From positions 1 to 56,816 of the forward strand of contig JBCBTJ010000016.1 of NCBI GenBank assembly GCA_039818665.1: 56,816 nucleotides of DNA, in the 5' to 3' direction. The notes beneath the pieces are model-generated. The model had not been told where the DNA came from and ran no database searches. It was given only the letters and a program-made list of their open reading frames with translations. Source of the DNA: JBCBTJ01 sp039818665 (GTDB taxonomy: Bacteria > Pseudomonadota > Alphaproteobacteria > Caulobacterales > Hyphomonadaceae). The position numbers were made by a program, and so were the translations under genes. This document shows positions 42,425 through 50,510 of the stretch, piece after piece (position 1 is the first letter of the stretch; each line of letters starts with the position of its first letter).

Positions 42425-44101
42425 CTAGTGGCCGCCTTGGCTCTTCACCACCGGCAGCTCATTGTACTGGTGGAACGGCGGCGGGGACGGCAGCGTCCAT
42501 TCCAGCGTCGTCGCGCCTTCGCCCCAGGGATTGGCGGCGGCTTTGCGGCGGCGCAGCGCGGCTTCGATCAAGCCGTAGAAGAAGACCAGCGTCGCCACCA
42601 TGGTGATGACGTAGCCGACCGAGGACACGTAGTGCCAGAGCGCGTAGCCCTCGTAATAGTCGATATAGCGGCGCGGCATGCCCTGCAGGCCGAGGAAGTG
42701 CTGCGGGAAGAAGACGATGTTCGATCCCACGAACATCAGCCAGAAATGCAGCTGGCCGACCCATTCGGTGTACTTCACGCCGAACATCTTCTCGAACCAA
42801 TAATACCAGCCGGCGAACAAGCCGAACACGGCGCCGAGCGACAGGACGTAGTGGAAGTGGGCCACGACGTAATAGGTGTCGTGGAGGGCGTGGTCGATGC
42901 CGGCGTTCGCGAGCACGACGCCGGTCACGCCGCCCAGCGTGAACAGGAAGATGAAGCCAATCGCCCAGAGCATGGGCACTTTGAAGTCGAGCGAGCCGCC
43001 CCACATGGTGGCGATCCACGAGAAGATCTTGATGCCCGTCGGAACCGCGATGACCATGGTCGCGGCGACGAAGTAGGCCTTCATGTCGACCGGCATGCCG
43101 ACCGTGTACATGTGGTGTGCCCACACGATGAAGCCGATCACCCCGATGGAGACCATGGCGTAGGCCATGCCGAGATAGCCGAAAATGGGCTTCTTGGAGA
43201 AGGTCGACACGATGTGACTGACGATCCCGAAGGCCGGCAGGATCATAATGTAGACTTCCGGATGGCCAAAGAACCAGAACAGGTGCTGGAACATCACGGG
43301 GTCGCCACCGCCCTCCGGCACGAAGAATTGCGAGCCGAAATTGCGATCGGTGAGCAGCATGGTGAGCGCGCCGGCGAGCACGGGCAAAGCCAGCAGCAGC
43401 AGCGCGGCCGTCACCAGGATCGACCAGGCGAAGAGCGGCATCTTGTGCAGCGTCATGCCCGGCGCGCGCATGTTGAGGATGGTGACGATGAAGTTGATGG
43501 CGCCGAGGATGGAGGCGATGCCGGCCGTGTGGAGCGACAGGATCACGAGATCCATAGCCGGCCCCGGGTGGCCGCGCTCGCCCGACAAGGGCGGATAGAG
43601 CACCCATCCGCCGCCGAACCCGTTCCCGGCCGGCGATCCCGGCACGAACATGGAGGTCATCAGCAAGAGGAACGCCGCGACGGTCAGCCAATAGGAGATG
43701 TTGTTCATGCGCGGAAAGGCCATGTCCGGCGCGCCGATCATCAACGGCACGAACCAGTTGCCGAACCCGCCGATCAAAGCCGGCATGACCATGAAGAAGA
43801 TCATGATCAGACCGTGATAGGTGATGACCACATTGTAGAAATGCTTGGCCGCCTCGATGGCTTGGTCGCCTTGGTAGCCGTAGAAGAACTGCATCATGCC
43901 CGTCAGCGGGCCGATGCCGGGCTCGGCGAGCTCCCAGCGGATCAGGCCCGACAGAGCGTAGCCGATCACGCCCGCCACAAGGGCGAAGACGAGATACAGC
44001 GTGCCGATATCTTTATGGTTGGTCGAGAAGAACCAACGCACGAAGAAGCCCGGCTTGTGATCGTGGGCGTCGCGGTCGAGGGCGATTTCATCCATGGGCA
44101 T
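42425..44101 (-). CDS. ctaD: Cytochrome c oxidase subunit I (aa3 type)
   Basis: 558 residues, twelve helices. WFFSTNHKDIGTLYL at the start, TYHGLIMIFFMVMPALIGGFGNW (heme a ligand), WFFGHPEVYI with the cross-linked His-Tyr of the CuB site, VWAHHMYTVGM, and TYYVVAHFHYVLSLGAVF holding the heme ligands. The K and D channel-type residues appear intact (GFGNWFVPLMIGAPDMAFPRMNN). It is the catalytic core of the terminal oxidase. The ATG at 44101 has only a weak purine run in front; an ATG two codons later is possible. It lies 20 bases after ctaC. Confidence 0.98.
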   Translation of the reverse strand: MPMDEIALDRDAHDHKPGFFVRWFFSTNHKDIGTLYLVFALVAGVIGYALSGLIRWELAEPGIGPLTGMMQFFYGYQGDQAIEAAKHFYNVVITYHGLIMIFFMVMPALIGGFGNWFVPLMIGAPDMAFPRMNNISYWLTVAAFLLLMTSMFVPGSPAGNGFGGGWVLYPPLSGERGHPGPAMDLVILSLHTAGIASILGAINFIVTILNMRAPGMTLHKMPLFAWSILVTAALLLLALPVLAGALTMLLTDRNFGSQFFVPEGGGDPVMFQHLFWFFGHPEVYIMILPAFGIVSHIVSTFSKKPIFGYLGMAYAMVSIGVIGFIVWAHHMYTVGMPVDMKAYFVAATMVIAVPTGIKIFSWIATMWGGSLDFKVPMLWAIGFIFLFTLGGVTGVVLANAGIDHALHDTYYVVAHFHYVLSLGAVFGLFAGWYYWFEKMFGVKYTEWVGQLHFWLMFVGSNIVFFPQHFLGLQGMPRRYIDYYEGYALWHYVSSVGYVITMVATLVFFYGLIEAALRRRKAAANPWGEGATTLEWTLPSPPPFHQYNELPVVKSQGGH

Positions 44102-44121
44102 GGCGGTGCGTCTCTCTCGAA

Positions 44122-45018
44122 CTAGTCTGCCGACGCCAATCGCGTCGAATCAGGTTGGGCCGCGTCGACCATCTCGACCGCGGCGTCGAAGTCGCCGGAA
44201 AGCATGAGCCGCGTCCAGGCGTCGTAGGTGGCTTGATCGACCACGCGGATCTCAATCGGCATGAAGGCGTGGTCTTTGCCGCAGAGCTCGGAGCATTGGC
44301 CGTAATAGACGCCGGGCTCGTCGACTTTGAACCAGCCTTGGTTCAGGCGTCCGGGAATGGCGTCCGTCTTGATGCCAAAGGCGGGCACGGCCCAGGAATG
44401 GATCACGTCGGAGGCGGCGGTGTAGTAGCGAATATAGCGCCCGACCGGCACGACGACCGGATAATCGACCGACAGATTCGTGAGCCCGCGCGCCTCATCC
44501 GTCGAAATGCCGCGATGCAGCGGGTTCGACACGAATTCCAGCGGGAAGCCGGAGTCGTCGAGCAGGTCCGGATAGGTGTAGGTCCAATTCCACTGATTGC
44601 CCTGGGCTTTGACGTTGATCCAGCCCTCCGCCGCAGCGGCGTCTTCCGCCGCCAAGGCTTCCAGATCCGGCGCGCGGTCGAATTTGTAGAGCAGCGGGAA
44701 GGAAAAGCCCGCAATGATCACCAGGATCACAACGGGGATGGTCGTCCACACCACCTCGATCAGCGTGTTGTGCGTGGTTTTCGACGGCGTGGTGTTCGCG
44801 CGCTTATTGAAGCGCACCATGACCCAGAGCAGCAGAGCGAGCACGAAGATCGTGATCGCCGTGATGATCGGCATCAGGAGGATGTTGTGGAAGCCGAACG
44901 CGTCGCGCGCCAGCTCCGTCGCCGGCGGTTGGAACCCGTAGGCTCCGTCGACCGGCACGCCCGCCGCGGCGGTTCCAACGGCGATGGCCGAGACTGCGAG
45001 TAACATCAAAGCGCGCAC
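44122..45018 (-). CDS. ctaC: Cytochrome c oxidase subunit II
   Basis: 298 residues from the GTG at 45018 (GAGGA seven bases upstream). Signal peptide (about 1-19), two membrane helices (about 40-65 and 85-107), then the periplasmic CuA domain with NQWNWTYTYPD, VIHSWAVPAFGIKTDAIPGR and CSELCGKDHAFMPIEI, which carries the CuA ligands. It takes electrons from cytochrome c. A TTG at 45036 would extend it by six residues. First gene of the leftward oxidase operon; the promoter must lie in 45019-45175, shared with the divergent TPR gene. Confidence 0.96.
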   Translation of the reverse strand: MRALMLLAVSAIAVGTAAAGVPVDGAYGFQPPATELARDAFGFHNILLMPIITAITIFVLALLLWVMVRFNKRANTTPSKTTHNTLIEVVWTTIPVVILVIIAGFSFPLLYKFDRAPDLEALAAEDAAAAEGWINVKAQGNQWNWTYTYPDLLDDSGFPLEFVSNPLHRGISTDEARGLTNLSVDYPVVVPVGRYIRYYTAASDVIHSWAVPAFGIKTDAIPGRLNQGWFKVDEPGVYYGQCSELCGKDHAFMPIEIRVVDQATYDAWTRLMLSGDFDAAVEMVDAAQPDSTRLASAD

Positions 45019-45175
45019 GTGGTTTCCTCGTCGCAAATCACTTGGGCTGCTGCATACCTAGCGCTTATTGCCCCGTCCACCCAGGACGCGGCGCCGTCAA
45101 AAAATGTCGCACCATTCGCCTCGCCGACGTTTTCCGCTATGCTGCTTTCACGACACATCCCAAGGGAGGGCACAT

Positions 45176-45727
45176 ATGCTCCGCTTTCTCTCCGCAGCCG
45201 CGGCCGCGGCGCTGATTTCAACCGGCGCGACGGCACAGGTTCAGGTGATCGGCTCAGGTTTCGCGAAAGAGTGCTACGAGGCGGCCGAAACCTCGCGTTC
45301 GGCGTCGACGAAAGCGATCGACACATGCTCGCGCGCCTTGCGGTATGACACGCTCGATCAGCAATCTCGCGCCGGCACCCATGTGAACCGCGGGGTCCTG
45401 CGCATGCGGGCCGGCTATTACGATGATGCGATCGCGGATTTCGAACGCGCTTTGGACATGCGCCCGGAGCTCGGCGAGGCCTTCCTCAATCGCGGCGCGG
45501 CGCACATCTATCGCAAAGACTACGTGTCCGCCCTGCCCGACCTCAACCAAGCAATCGATCTGAACAGCCGCAATCTGTTCGCCGCCTATTACAATCGCGG
45601 GATCGTGCGGGAGAATCTGGGCGACGTCAGCGGCGCGTTCGATGACTTCAACAAAGCGTTGGAGCTTCGGCCGGGATGGCGGCTCGCCTCGAACCAGTTG
45701 CAGCGGTTCCGGCGGGTCGGCGAATAA
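45176..45727 (+). CDS. Exported TPR-repeat protein
   Basis: 183 residues with signal peptide MLRFLSAAAAAALISTGATA and about three tetratricopeptide repeats (near 65-97, 99-131, 133-165; HVNRGVLRMRAGYYDDAIADFERAL, AFLNRGAAHIYRKDYVSALPDL, AYYNRGIVRENLGDVSGAFDDFNKAL). A GGGAGGG precedes the ATG. TPRs mediate protein contacts; partner unknown. It lies between the oxidase operon and tldD, divergent from the first. A longer upstream frame lacks a ribosome binding site and hides the signal peptide. Confidence 0.88.
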   Translation: MLRFLSAAAAAALISTGATAQVQVIGSGFAKECYEAAETSRSASTKAIDTCSRALRYDTLDQQSRAGTHVNRGVLRMRAGYYDDAIADFERALDMRPELGEAFLNRGAAHIYRKDYVSALPDLNQAIDLNSRNLFAAYYNRGIVRENLGDVSGAFDDFNKALELRPGWRLASNQLQRFRRVGE

Positions 45728-45770
45728 GCGGCGCTTGCCCTCGCGCCGCGGCGCGGCCATCTAGGCGCGT

Positions 45771-47174
45771 ATGACAGATATCGCCTCCGCGTTCGACCGC
45801 GCCCGCGCCGCCGCCCTGCTTGAAGACGCCGTCCAAGGCGCTGACGACGGGGAGCTCTATATCGAGCGCACCCGTTCGGAGAGCTTCCTCTTCGACGACG
45901 GCCGGCTGAAGTCCGCCGCCTATGACACCGAACAGGGGTTTGGGTTGCGCGTGGTCGCCGGCGAGGCGTCCGGCTACGCGCATGCGAGCGAACTGAGCGA
46001 GGCCGCCCTCGCCCGAGCGGCCGACACGGCCGCCGCGGCGAAGCGCGGTTATTCGGGCGAGCTCGCGGACGGCCCGCGGCCGACCAATCGGCGGCTCTAC
46101 GATCCGATCGACCCGACCGAAGCGCCGGATTTCGGGGCGAAGACCTCCCTCCTCGCCGAAATCGACGCGTGGGCGCGGGCGAAAGACCCGCGGGTGGTTC
46201 AGGTCTCGGTGTCGCTCGCCGGCGCGCGGAAAGAGGTGGACATACTCAGGCCGGGCGGTGCGGCGTTTCACGATGTGCGCCCGCTCGTTCGGCTGAACGT
46301 GTCGGTCACAATGGAGCGCGATGGGCGCCGCGAGACCGGCTCCGCAGGGACAGGCGGCCGAGCGGCTTATGAAGAGTGGATCCAGCCCGAGCGGTGGCGC
46401 GCTCTGGTCGAGCGGGCGATGAAAAAGGCCGAAACCAATCTTGAAAGCGTGGCCGCGCCGGCCGGCGAGATGGAGGTCGTGCTAGGCCCGGGCTGGCCGG
46501 CCGTCCTGCTGCACGAAGCCGTCGGTCATGGCTTGGAGGGCGACTTCAACCGGAAAGGCACGAGCGTCTATTCGGGTCGCATCGGCGAGCAGGTCGCCGC
46601 CAAGGGCGTCACGGTGATCGACGACGGCACGATCGAGCGCCGCCGGGGCTCCCTCTCCATCGACGATGAGGGCACCGAGACCCAGCGGACCGTGCTGATC
46701 GAGGACGGCGTCCTCAAAGGCTATATGCAGGATCGCCAAAACGCCCGGCTCATGGGCGCGGCGCCGACGGGCAACGGCCGGCGCGAAAGCTATGACGCGA
46801 TCCCGATGCCGCGCATGACCAACACGTTCATGACCGCCGGCGACAAAGACCCGGCCGAAATCGTCAAAACGCTGAAGCGCGGCGTCTGGGCGGTGGATTT
46901 CGGCGGCGGCCAGGTGGACATCACCTCCGGCAATTTCGTCTTCCAATGCACCGAGGCGTATCTGGTCGAGGACGGGAAGGTCGTGGCGCCAGTGAAGAAC
47001 GCGACGCTCATCGGCCACGGCCCAACGGCGCTCGAGAAAATCTCCATGATCGGAAACGATTTCGCCATGGACGACGGCGTCGGCACCTGCGGCAAGGCGG
47101 GCCAGTCGGTGCCGGTGGGCGTCGGCCAGCCGACCGTGAAAGTGGACGCGCTCACCGTTGGAGGCGCGGGCTAG
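45771..47174 (+). CDS. tldD: Metalloprotease TldD
   Basis: 467 residues. The metal-binding HEAVGHGLEGD motif (H248, E249, H253) lies in PAVLLHEAVGHGLEGDFN; other family marks are DDGRLKSAAYDTEQGFGLRVV near the start and MTNTFMTAGDKDP, NFVFQCTEAYLVEDGKV and IGNDFAMDDGVGTCGKAGQ at the end. With TldE/PmbA it trims peptides and has a role in microcin maturation and gyrase-toxin resistance in E. coli. No ribosome binding site is seen; CATCTA lies 7 bases before the ATG. tldD next to ctaC is conserved in alphaproteobacteria. Confidence 0.96.
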   Translation: MTDIASAFDRARAAALLEDAVQGADDGELYIERTRSESFLFDDGRLKSAAYDTEQGFGLRVVAGEASGYAHASELSEAALARAADTAAAAKRGYSGELADGPRPTNRRLYDPIDPTEAPDFGAKTSLLAEIDAWARAKDPRVVQVSVSLAGARKEVDILRPGGAAFHDVRPLVRLNVSVTMERDGRRETGSAGTGGRAAYEEWIQPERWRALVERAMKKAETNLESVAAPAGEMEVVLGPGWPAVLLHEAVGHGLEGDFNRKGTSVYSGRIGEQVAAKGVTVIDDGTIERRRGSLSIDDEGTETQRTVLIEDGVLKGYMQDRQNARLMGAAPTGNGRRESYDAIPMPRMTNTFMTAGDKDPAEIVKTLKRGVWAVDFGGGQVDITSGNFVFQCTEAYLVEDGKVVAPVKNATLIGHGPTALEKISMIGNDFAMDDGVGTCGKAGQSVPVGVGQPTVKVDALTVGGAG

Positions 47175-47225
47175 ATCGCGCGAGCTTGGTTTGCGCGTGA
47201 TCGGCGGAGCGGCGACACCCGGCCC

Positions 47226-47654
47226 ATGAAACGCTTCATGACCGCCGCCGTCCTGGGCGTGGCGCTCGTCGTGTCCATCGCGGCCGCAGAGCCGGCGGAA
47301 CGCATCTCCGCGCCGGACGCTTATGAGCGCGCTCAATCGGAGGCGCTGACCATCATAGATATCCGGCGGCCGGAAGAATGGGCGGAGACGGGCCTGCCAG
47401 CCGGGGCCGCGCGCGCGACGCTACAGGACGAAGACTTCGTTGATCGGATCCTCGCCGCGGTGGACGGCGACAAGACCGCGCCGATCGCCCTCACCTGCCG
47501 CACCGGCCGGCGCTCGGAAAGGGCCGCGCGGCAGCTTTCAGAGGCCGGTTTCACCAAGGTCTACAATCTCCGCGAAGGCTGGCTCGGCCGCGCCGGGTCT
47601 GGTCCCGGCTGGAAAGCCCGGGGCCTGCCGGTGGAGACGTACGAGGCGGAGTGA
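47226..47654 (+). CDS. Exported rhodanese-like sulfurtransferase
   Basis: 142 residues with signal peptide MKRFMTAAVLGVALVVSIAA and one rhodanese domain: LTIIDIRRPEEWAETGLPAGA and the active loop LTCRTGRRSERAA with Cys91. The basic, six-residue loop fits a sulfurtransferase rather than a phosphatase. It would act in the periplasm; partner and sulfur donor unknown. It lies 51 bases after tldD and converges on the POT transporter with a 6-base gap. Confidence 0.9.
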   Translation: MKRFMTAAVLGVALVVSIAAAEPAERISAPDAYERAQSEALTIIDIRRPEEWAETGLPAGAARATLQDEDFVDRILAAVDGDKTAPIALTCRTGRRSERAARQLSEAGFTKVYNLREGWLGRAGSGPGWKARGLPVETYEAE

Positions 47655-47660
47655 GCCGGC

Positions 47661-49640
47661 CTATTCACTGAGCTTCGGCGTGTCGCCGCGGTCATAGGCC
47701 GGGCCGCCGGCCTCGACACGCGTCATCGCTCGCGGTCCGACGTTTCCGGCGCGGCCGTGGCCGAGGCGTTTGAGCAGGAAGCTCGCCGCCGAGAGGCCGA
47801 GCCCGATGGCGACAGCGACCCAGCCGAGCATGGCGAACACGTCGACCGACGCGTTGAGCGAGGCTTCGCTGTCGAGCGCGGCGCCGGCGACGGTCTCCGT
47901 GCCGGCCAGACTGGCGATGATGCCGCCGACATACTGCGCCCAGGCCGAAGCGAGGAACCACACCGCCATCATCGTCGAGACCACCGCGCCGGGCGACAAT
48001 TTGGTGATCGCCGACAGGCCGACGGGGCTGAGACAGAGCTCGCCCGTGGTGTGGAAGAGGTAAAGCAGCGCCAGGAAAACGAGCGGCACTTGGAAGTTCT
48101 CGTCGGCGTAATTCGCGCCCCAGACCAACATGAAGAAGCCGATGCCCAGCTGGATGAGGCCGAGGCCGAATTTCAGCGGCGAGTTGGGATCCAGATTGAG
48201 CCGGCCGAGCCAGGCCCAAAGCGCGGAGAAGATTGGGGCGAAGAGCAAGATGAAGAGCGCGTTGAAGCTCTGCGTCTGCGAGGCGGTCATGCTGAAGAAG
48301 CCCTCGCCGAGCTGGGTGTTGCGGCCGGCGAAGAGGTTCAGAGACGAGCCGGCCTGTTCGAAAAAGGTCCAGAACACGGTGGCGGCGGCGACGAGGATGA
48401 AAGCGAGGATCAGCCGGTGGCTCTCCTCGGCTGTGCACTGGCGCGCCATGAAGAGTGAGATGTAACCGATCACCACGGCCGAGCCGATCAGGAGCAAGAG
48501 CGCGATGTGAACGTGCGGATTTGCGCCGAGGCCGATCACGCCGAGCGTCGCATCGGTGAACGTGTTGAGCTGATCCAGGATCACCGCCGGCGGCGACTGC
48601 ACCAGGAACCAGGTCACAACGACGCCGAGAAGGCCGCAGACATAGATGAGGTTCTCACGACCAAGCCCGAGGAAGACGGGGGACTTCAGGTCCACGCCTT
48701 CCGGCGGCGCGCCCACATGGTCCGGCAGCTGCGGCTCGCCGGCGGTGAAGAAGAGAATGCGGCGGCGGACGAAAATGATCCACCCGAACGCCATGCCGAT
48801 GCCCGCCAAGCCGAAACCGGCCCACCAGCCCACCGTTTCGCCGAGATAGCCGCAAAAGGCGGTGGCGAGCGCGGAGCCGAGATTGATGCCGAAATAGTAG
48901 AGCGTGAAGCCCGGATCACGCTTCGGGTCGCCCTGTTCGTAGAGCTGGCCGACGATGGAGGAGATGTTCGCCTTCAAGAAGCCGACGCCCATGATGATGA
49001 GCGCGAGGGCGAAGTAGAAGACGCCGACGAAGAAGGGATTGCGCCCCTCGACGCCGAGTTCGTAGTCGGCGGCTGCGATAGCGTCGGGGATGTCCGCACC
49101 CGCGGGCAGGCCGGTGAAGACTAGGTCGCCGTCGCGGTTCGGCGTTATCACGCATCGGATGTCGCCGCCGATCTCGCCGTTAAGCACGCAGCGCTCGCCC
49201 GCCACGGCCAGCGACACGATCCGGCTGTCGCCGCGGCCTTCAGCTTCGAAGGCGTAGGTCTGGCCGCCGGTTTCAAGCGTTTGCACCGCCGGCTTGCCTT
49301 CGACCGCCATGGCGAGATGGCCCGCGACGAGCAAGAGCGCGCCGAAAGCGATGGCTTTGCGGTTGCCGAGATATTTGTCGGCGAGATAGCCGCCGATCAG
49401 CGGCATCAAATATACGAGCGAGGTGTACGCGCCGTACTGGGAGCCCGAGAAACCGTCGGAGAAGAGGAAGTGCTGCGTCAGATAGAAGATCAGCAGCGCG
49501 CGCATGCCGTAATAGGAAAAGCGCTCCCACATCTCTGCGAAGAAGAGGATGTGAAGGCCCCGCGGATGGCTGCGCATCTGCAAGAACACAGGCACGCACA
49601 TGACGCCTGCGATCAGCAGGGTCAGCAATATGATGAACAT
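47661..49640 (-). CDS. POT-family peptide:proton symporter with a large extracytoplasmic insert
   Basis: 659 residues, about 150 more than typical bacterial POTs. The signature EMWERFSYYGMRALLIFYLT (36-55) carries the ExxERFxYY proton-coupling motif; FYFGINLGSALATAFCGYLGE follows later, and there are about fourteen hydrophobic helices. Between two helices (about residues 114-200) sits a hydrophilic insert with two cysteines, C151 and C163, that could form a disulfide and would face the periplasm. It imports di- or tripeptides, in line with the S9 peptidase and amidohydrolase elsewhere in the window. The ATG at 49640 has GGGAGGG just upstream. Confidence 0.9.
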   Translation of the reverse strand: MFIILLTLLIAGVMCVPVFLQMRSHPRGLHILFFAEMWERFSYYGMRALLIFYLTQHFLFSDGFSGSQYGAYTSLVYLMPLIGGYLADKYLGNRKAIAFGALLLVAGHLAMAVEGKPAVQTLETGGQTYAFEAEGRGDSRIVSLAVAGERCVLNGEIGGDIRCVITPNRDGDLVFTGLPAGADIPDAIAAADYELGVEGRNPFFVGVFYFALALIIMGVGFLKANISSIVGQLYEQGDPKRDPGFTLYYFGINLGSALATAFCGYLGETVGWWAGFGLAGIGMAFGWIIFVRRRILFFTAGEPQLPDHVGAPPEGVDLKSPVFLGLGRENLIYVCGLLGVVVTWFLVQSPPAVILDQLNTFTDATLGVIGLGANPHVHIALLLLIGSAVVIGYISLFMARQCTAEESHRLILAFILVAAATVFWTFFEQAGSSLNLFAGRNTQLGEGFFSMTASQTQSFNALFILLFAPIFSALWAWLGRLNLDPNSPLKFGLGLIQLGIGFFMLVWGANYADENFQVPLVFLALLYLFHTTGELCLSPVGLSAITKLSPGAVVSTMMAVWFLASAWAQYVGGIIASLAGTETVAGAALDSEASLNASVDVFAMLGWVAVAIGLGLSAASFLLKRLGHGRAGNVGPRAMTRVEAGGPAYDRGDTPKLSE

Positions 49641-49821
49641 CGGCCCTCCCCGAGCCTGAAATCAGAGCGCGCCGTCCTCGCGCCTGCGATGACAAAGCAT
49701 GCCGGCCGCGCCGCCTCAAGCGAGCGTGTGCGACCGGCGTCAATCAGCGCCGATCCGTCAGCCGCAATATGAAGCCAGCGCTGAATCGGTCTATTCTCGT
49801 CGAGAAGGAGGGACAACGGAC

Positions 49822-50049
49822 ATGAGTCTGGCGACTGAACTTGATACCTTCGAGCGCCATGTTGAAGAATTTCGCCGGCAGCACAGCCGCGAATGGGTCG
49901 TCATTTCCGGGCGAGAAGTGTTCGGGTTTTTCAGGTCGTTCGAACAAGCGGCGATAGCTGCAGACCGAGCGTTTGGCGGCCAAAAGTTCCTGATACGCCA
50001 AATTGACGCGCCTGCGGTCGTTTTGCCGTTCGTCGTTCTCAACGATTAG
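49822..50049 (+). CDS. Small protein (75 residues) upstream of a retropepsin-like gene
   Basis: 75 residues, MSLATELDTFERHVEEFRRQ followed by HSREWVVISGREVFGFFRSF, AADRAFGGQKFLIRQI and a hydrophobic PAVVLPFVVLND end. AAGGAGGGA precedes the ATG, so it is well set up for translation. No signal peptide or membrane helix. It resembles the DUF5678-like small proteins often seen before aspartyl-protease-like genes, but I am not certain of the family. It probably forms an operon with the retropepsin-like gene that begins about 50 bases on. Confidence 0.75.
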   Translation: MSLATELDTFERHVEEFRRQHSREWVVISGREVFGFFRSFEQAAIAADRAFGGQKFLIRQIDAPAVVLPFVVLND

Positions 50050-50102
50050 GTGCGAACAACCTTCAATAAGGCGGGAGCCGACCTACCGACTCGCGCAAAG
50101 CG

Positions 50103-50510
50103 TTGGTTGATGAAGGACCGACGTGCCCAGTGATTCTGAAATCCGGAAACCTGCAAATCCGGACGGTCGCTCTAATCGACACGGGCGCGCAGATAAGCTG
50201 TGTCCGTCCGCGCATGGCGCAGAAGCTTGAGCTCAAACGCATTGATGAAGTTCGGATAAGCGGCGTCGCCGCTCAGAACGATCGATCTGAAGGCAAAACC
50301 GACGTCTGCTTGGCCTTTGTCGGCGTTGAAGGCTTGGGTGATGTCTCAATCCCATGCCAACTGATCGTCGCTAACTTCGCCGCCGCGCGAGACGAGATAA
50401 GCCTGCTAATCGGCAGACCGTTTCTCGCGCACTTCGATCTGAACTACGAAGGCGTCGCGGGACGGTTTTCGCTGGAATACACGCCAGCGAACGACCTGCC
50501 GGAAGACTAG
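50103..50510 (+). CDS. Retropepsin-like aspartic protease domain protein
   Basis: About 135 residues. VALIDTGAQISCV near residues 22-34 is the active-site motif of retroviral-type aspartic proteases (D26-T-G), and ISLLIGRPFLAHFDLNYEG near the end is the matching hydrophobic-hydrophobic-Gly segment. As one lobe, it should act as a homodimer. The start is uncertain: a TTG at 50103 or a GTG at 50130, neither with a good ribosome binding site, which suggests coupling to the gene before it. It shares a CTAG stop with gshA. It may be a protease or only a peptide-binding fold. Confidence 0.8.
   Translation: MVDEGPTCPVILKSGNLQIRTVALIDTGAQISCVRPRMAQKLELKRIDEVRISGVAAQNDRSEGKTDVCLAFVGVEGLGDVSIPCQLIVANFAAARDEISLLIGRPFLAHFDLNYEGVAGRFSLEYTPANDLPED

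Noticed and set aside
42428..44125. 565-codon open frame on the plus strand opposite ctaD
   Set aside because: It mirrors the third-position GC bias of ctaD, its product is full of His/Arg/Glu/Gly without any domain, and it has no ribosome binding site. Similar long antisense frames oppose crbS, the phosphotransferase and xseA.
45743..45756. Palindrome CGCGCCGCGGCGCG between the TPR gene and tldD as a terminator
   Set aside because: Perfect but without loop-forming centre or T-run, and expected by chance in very GC-rich spacer.
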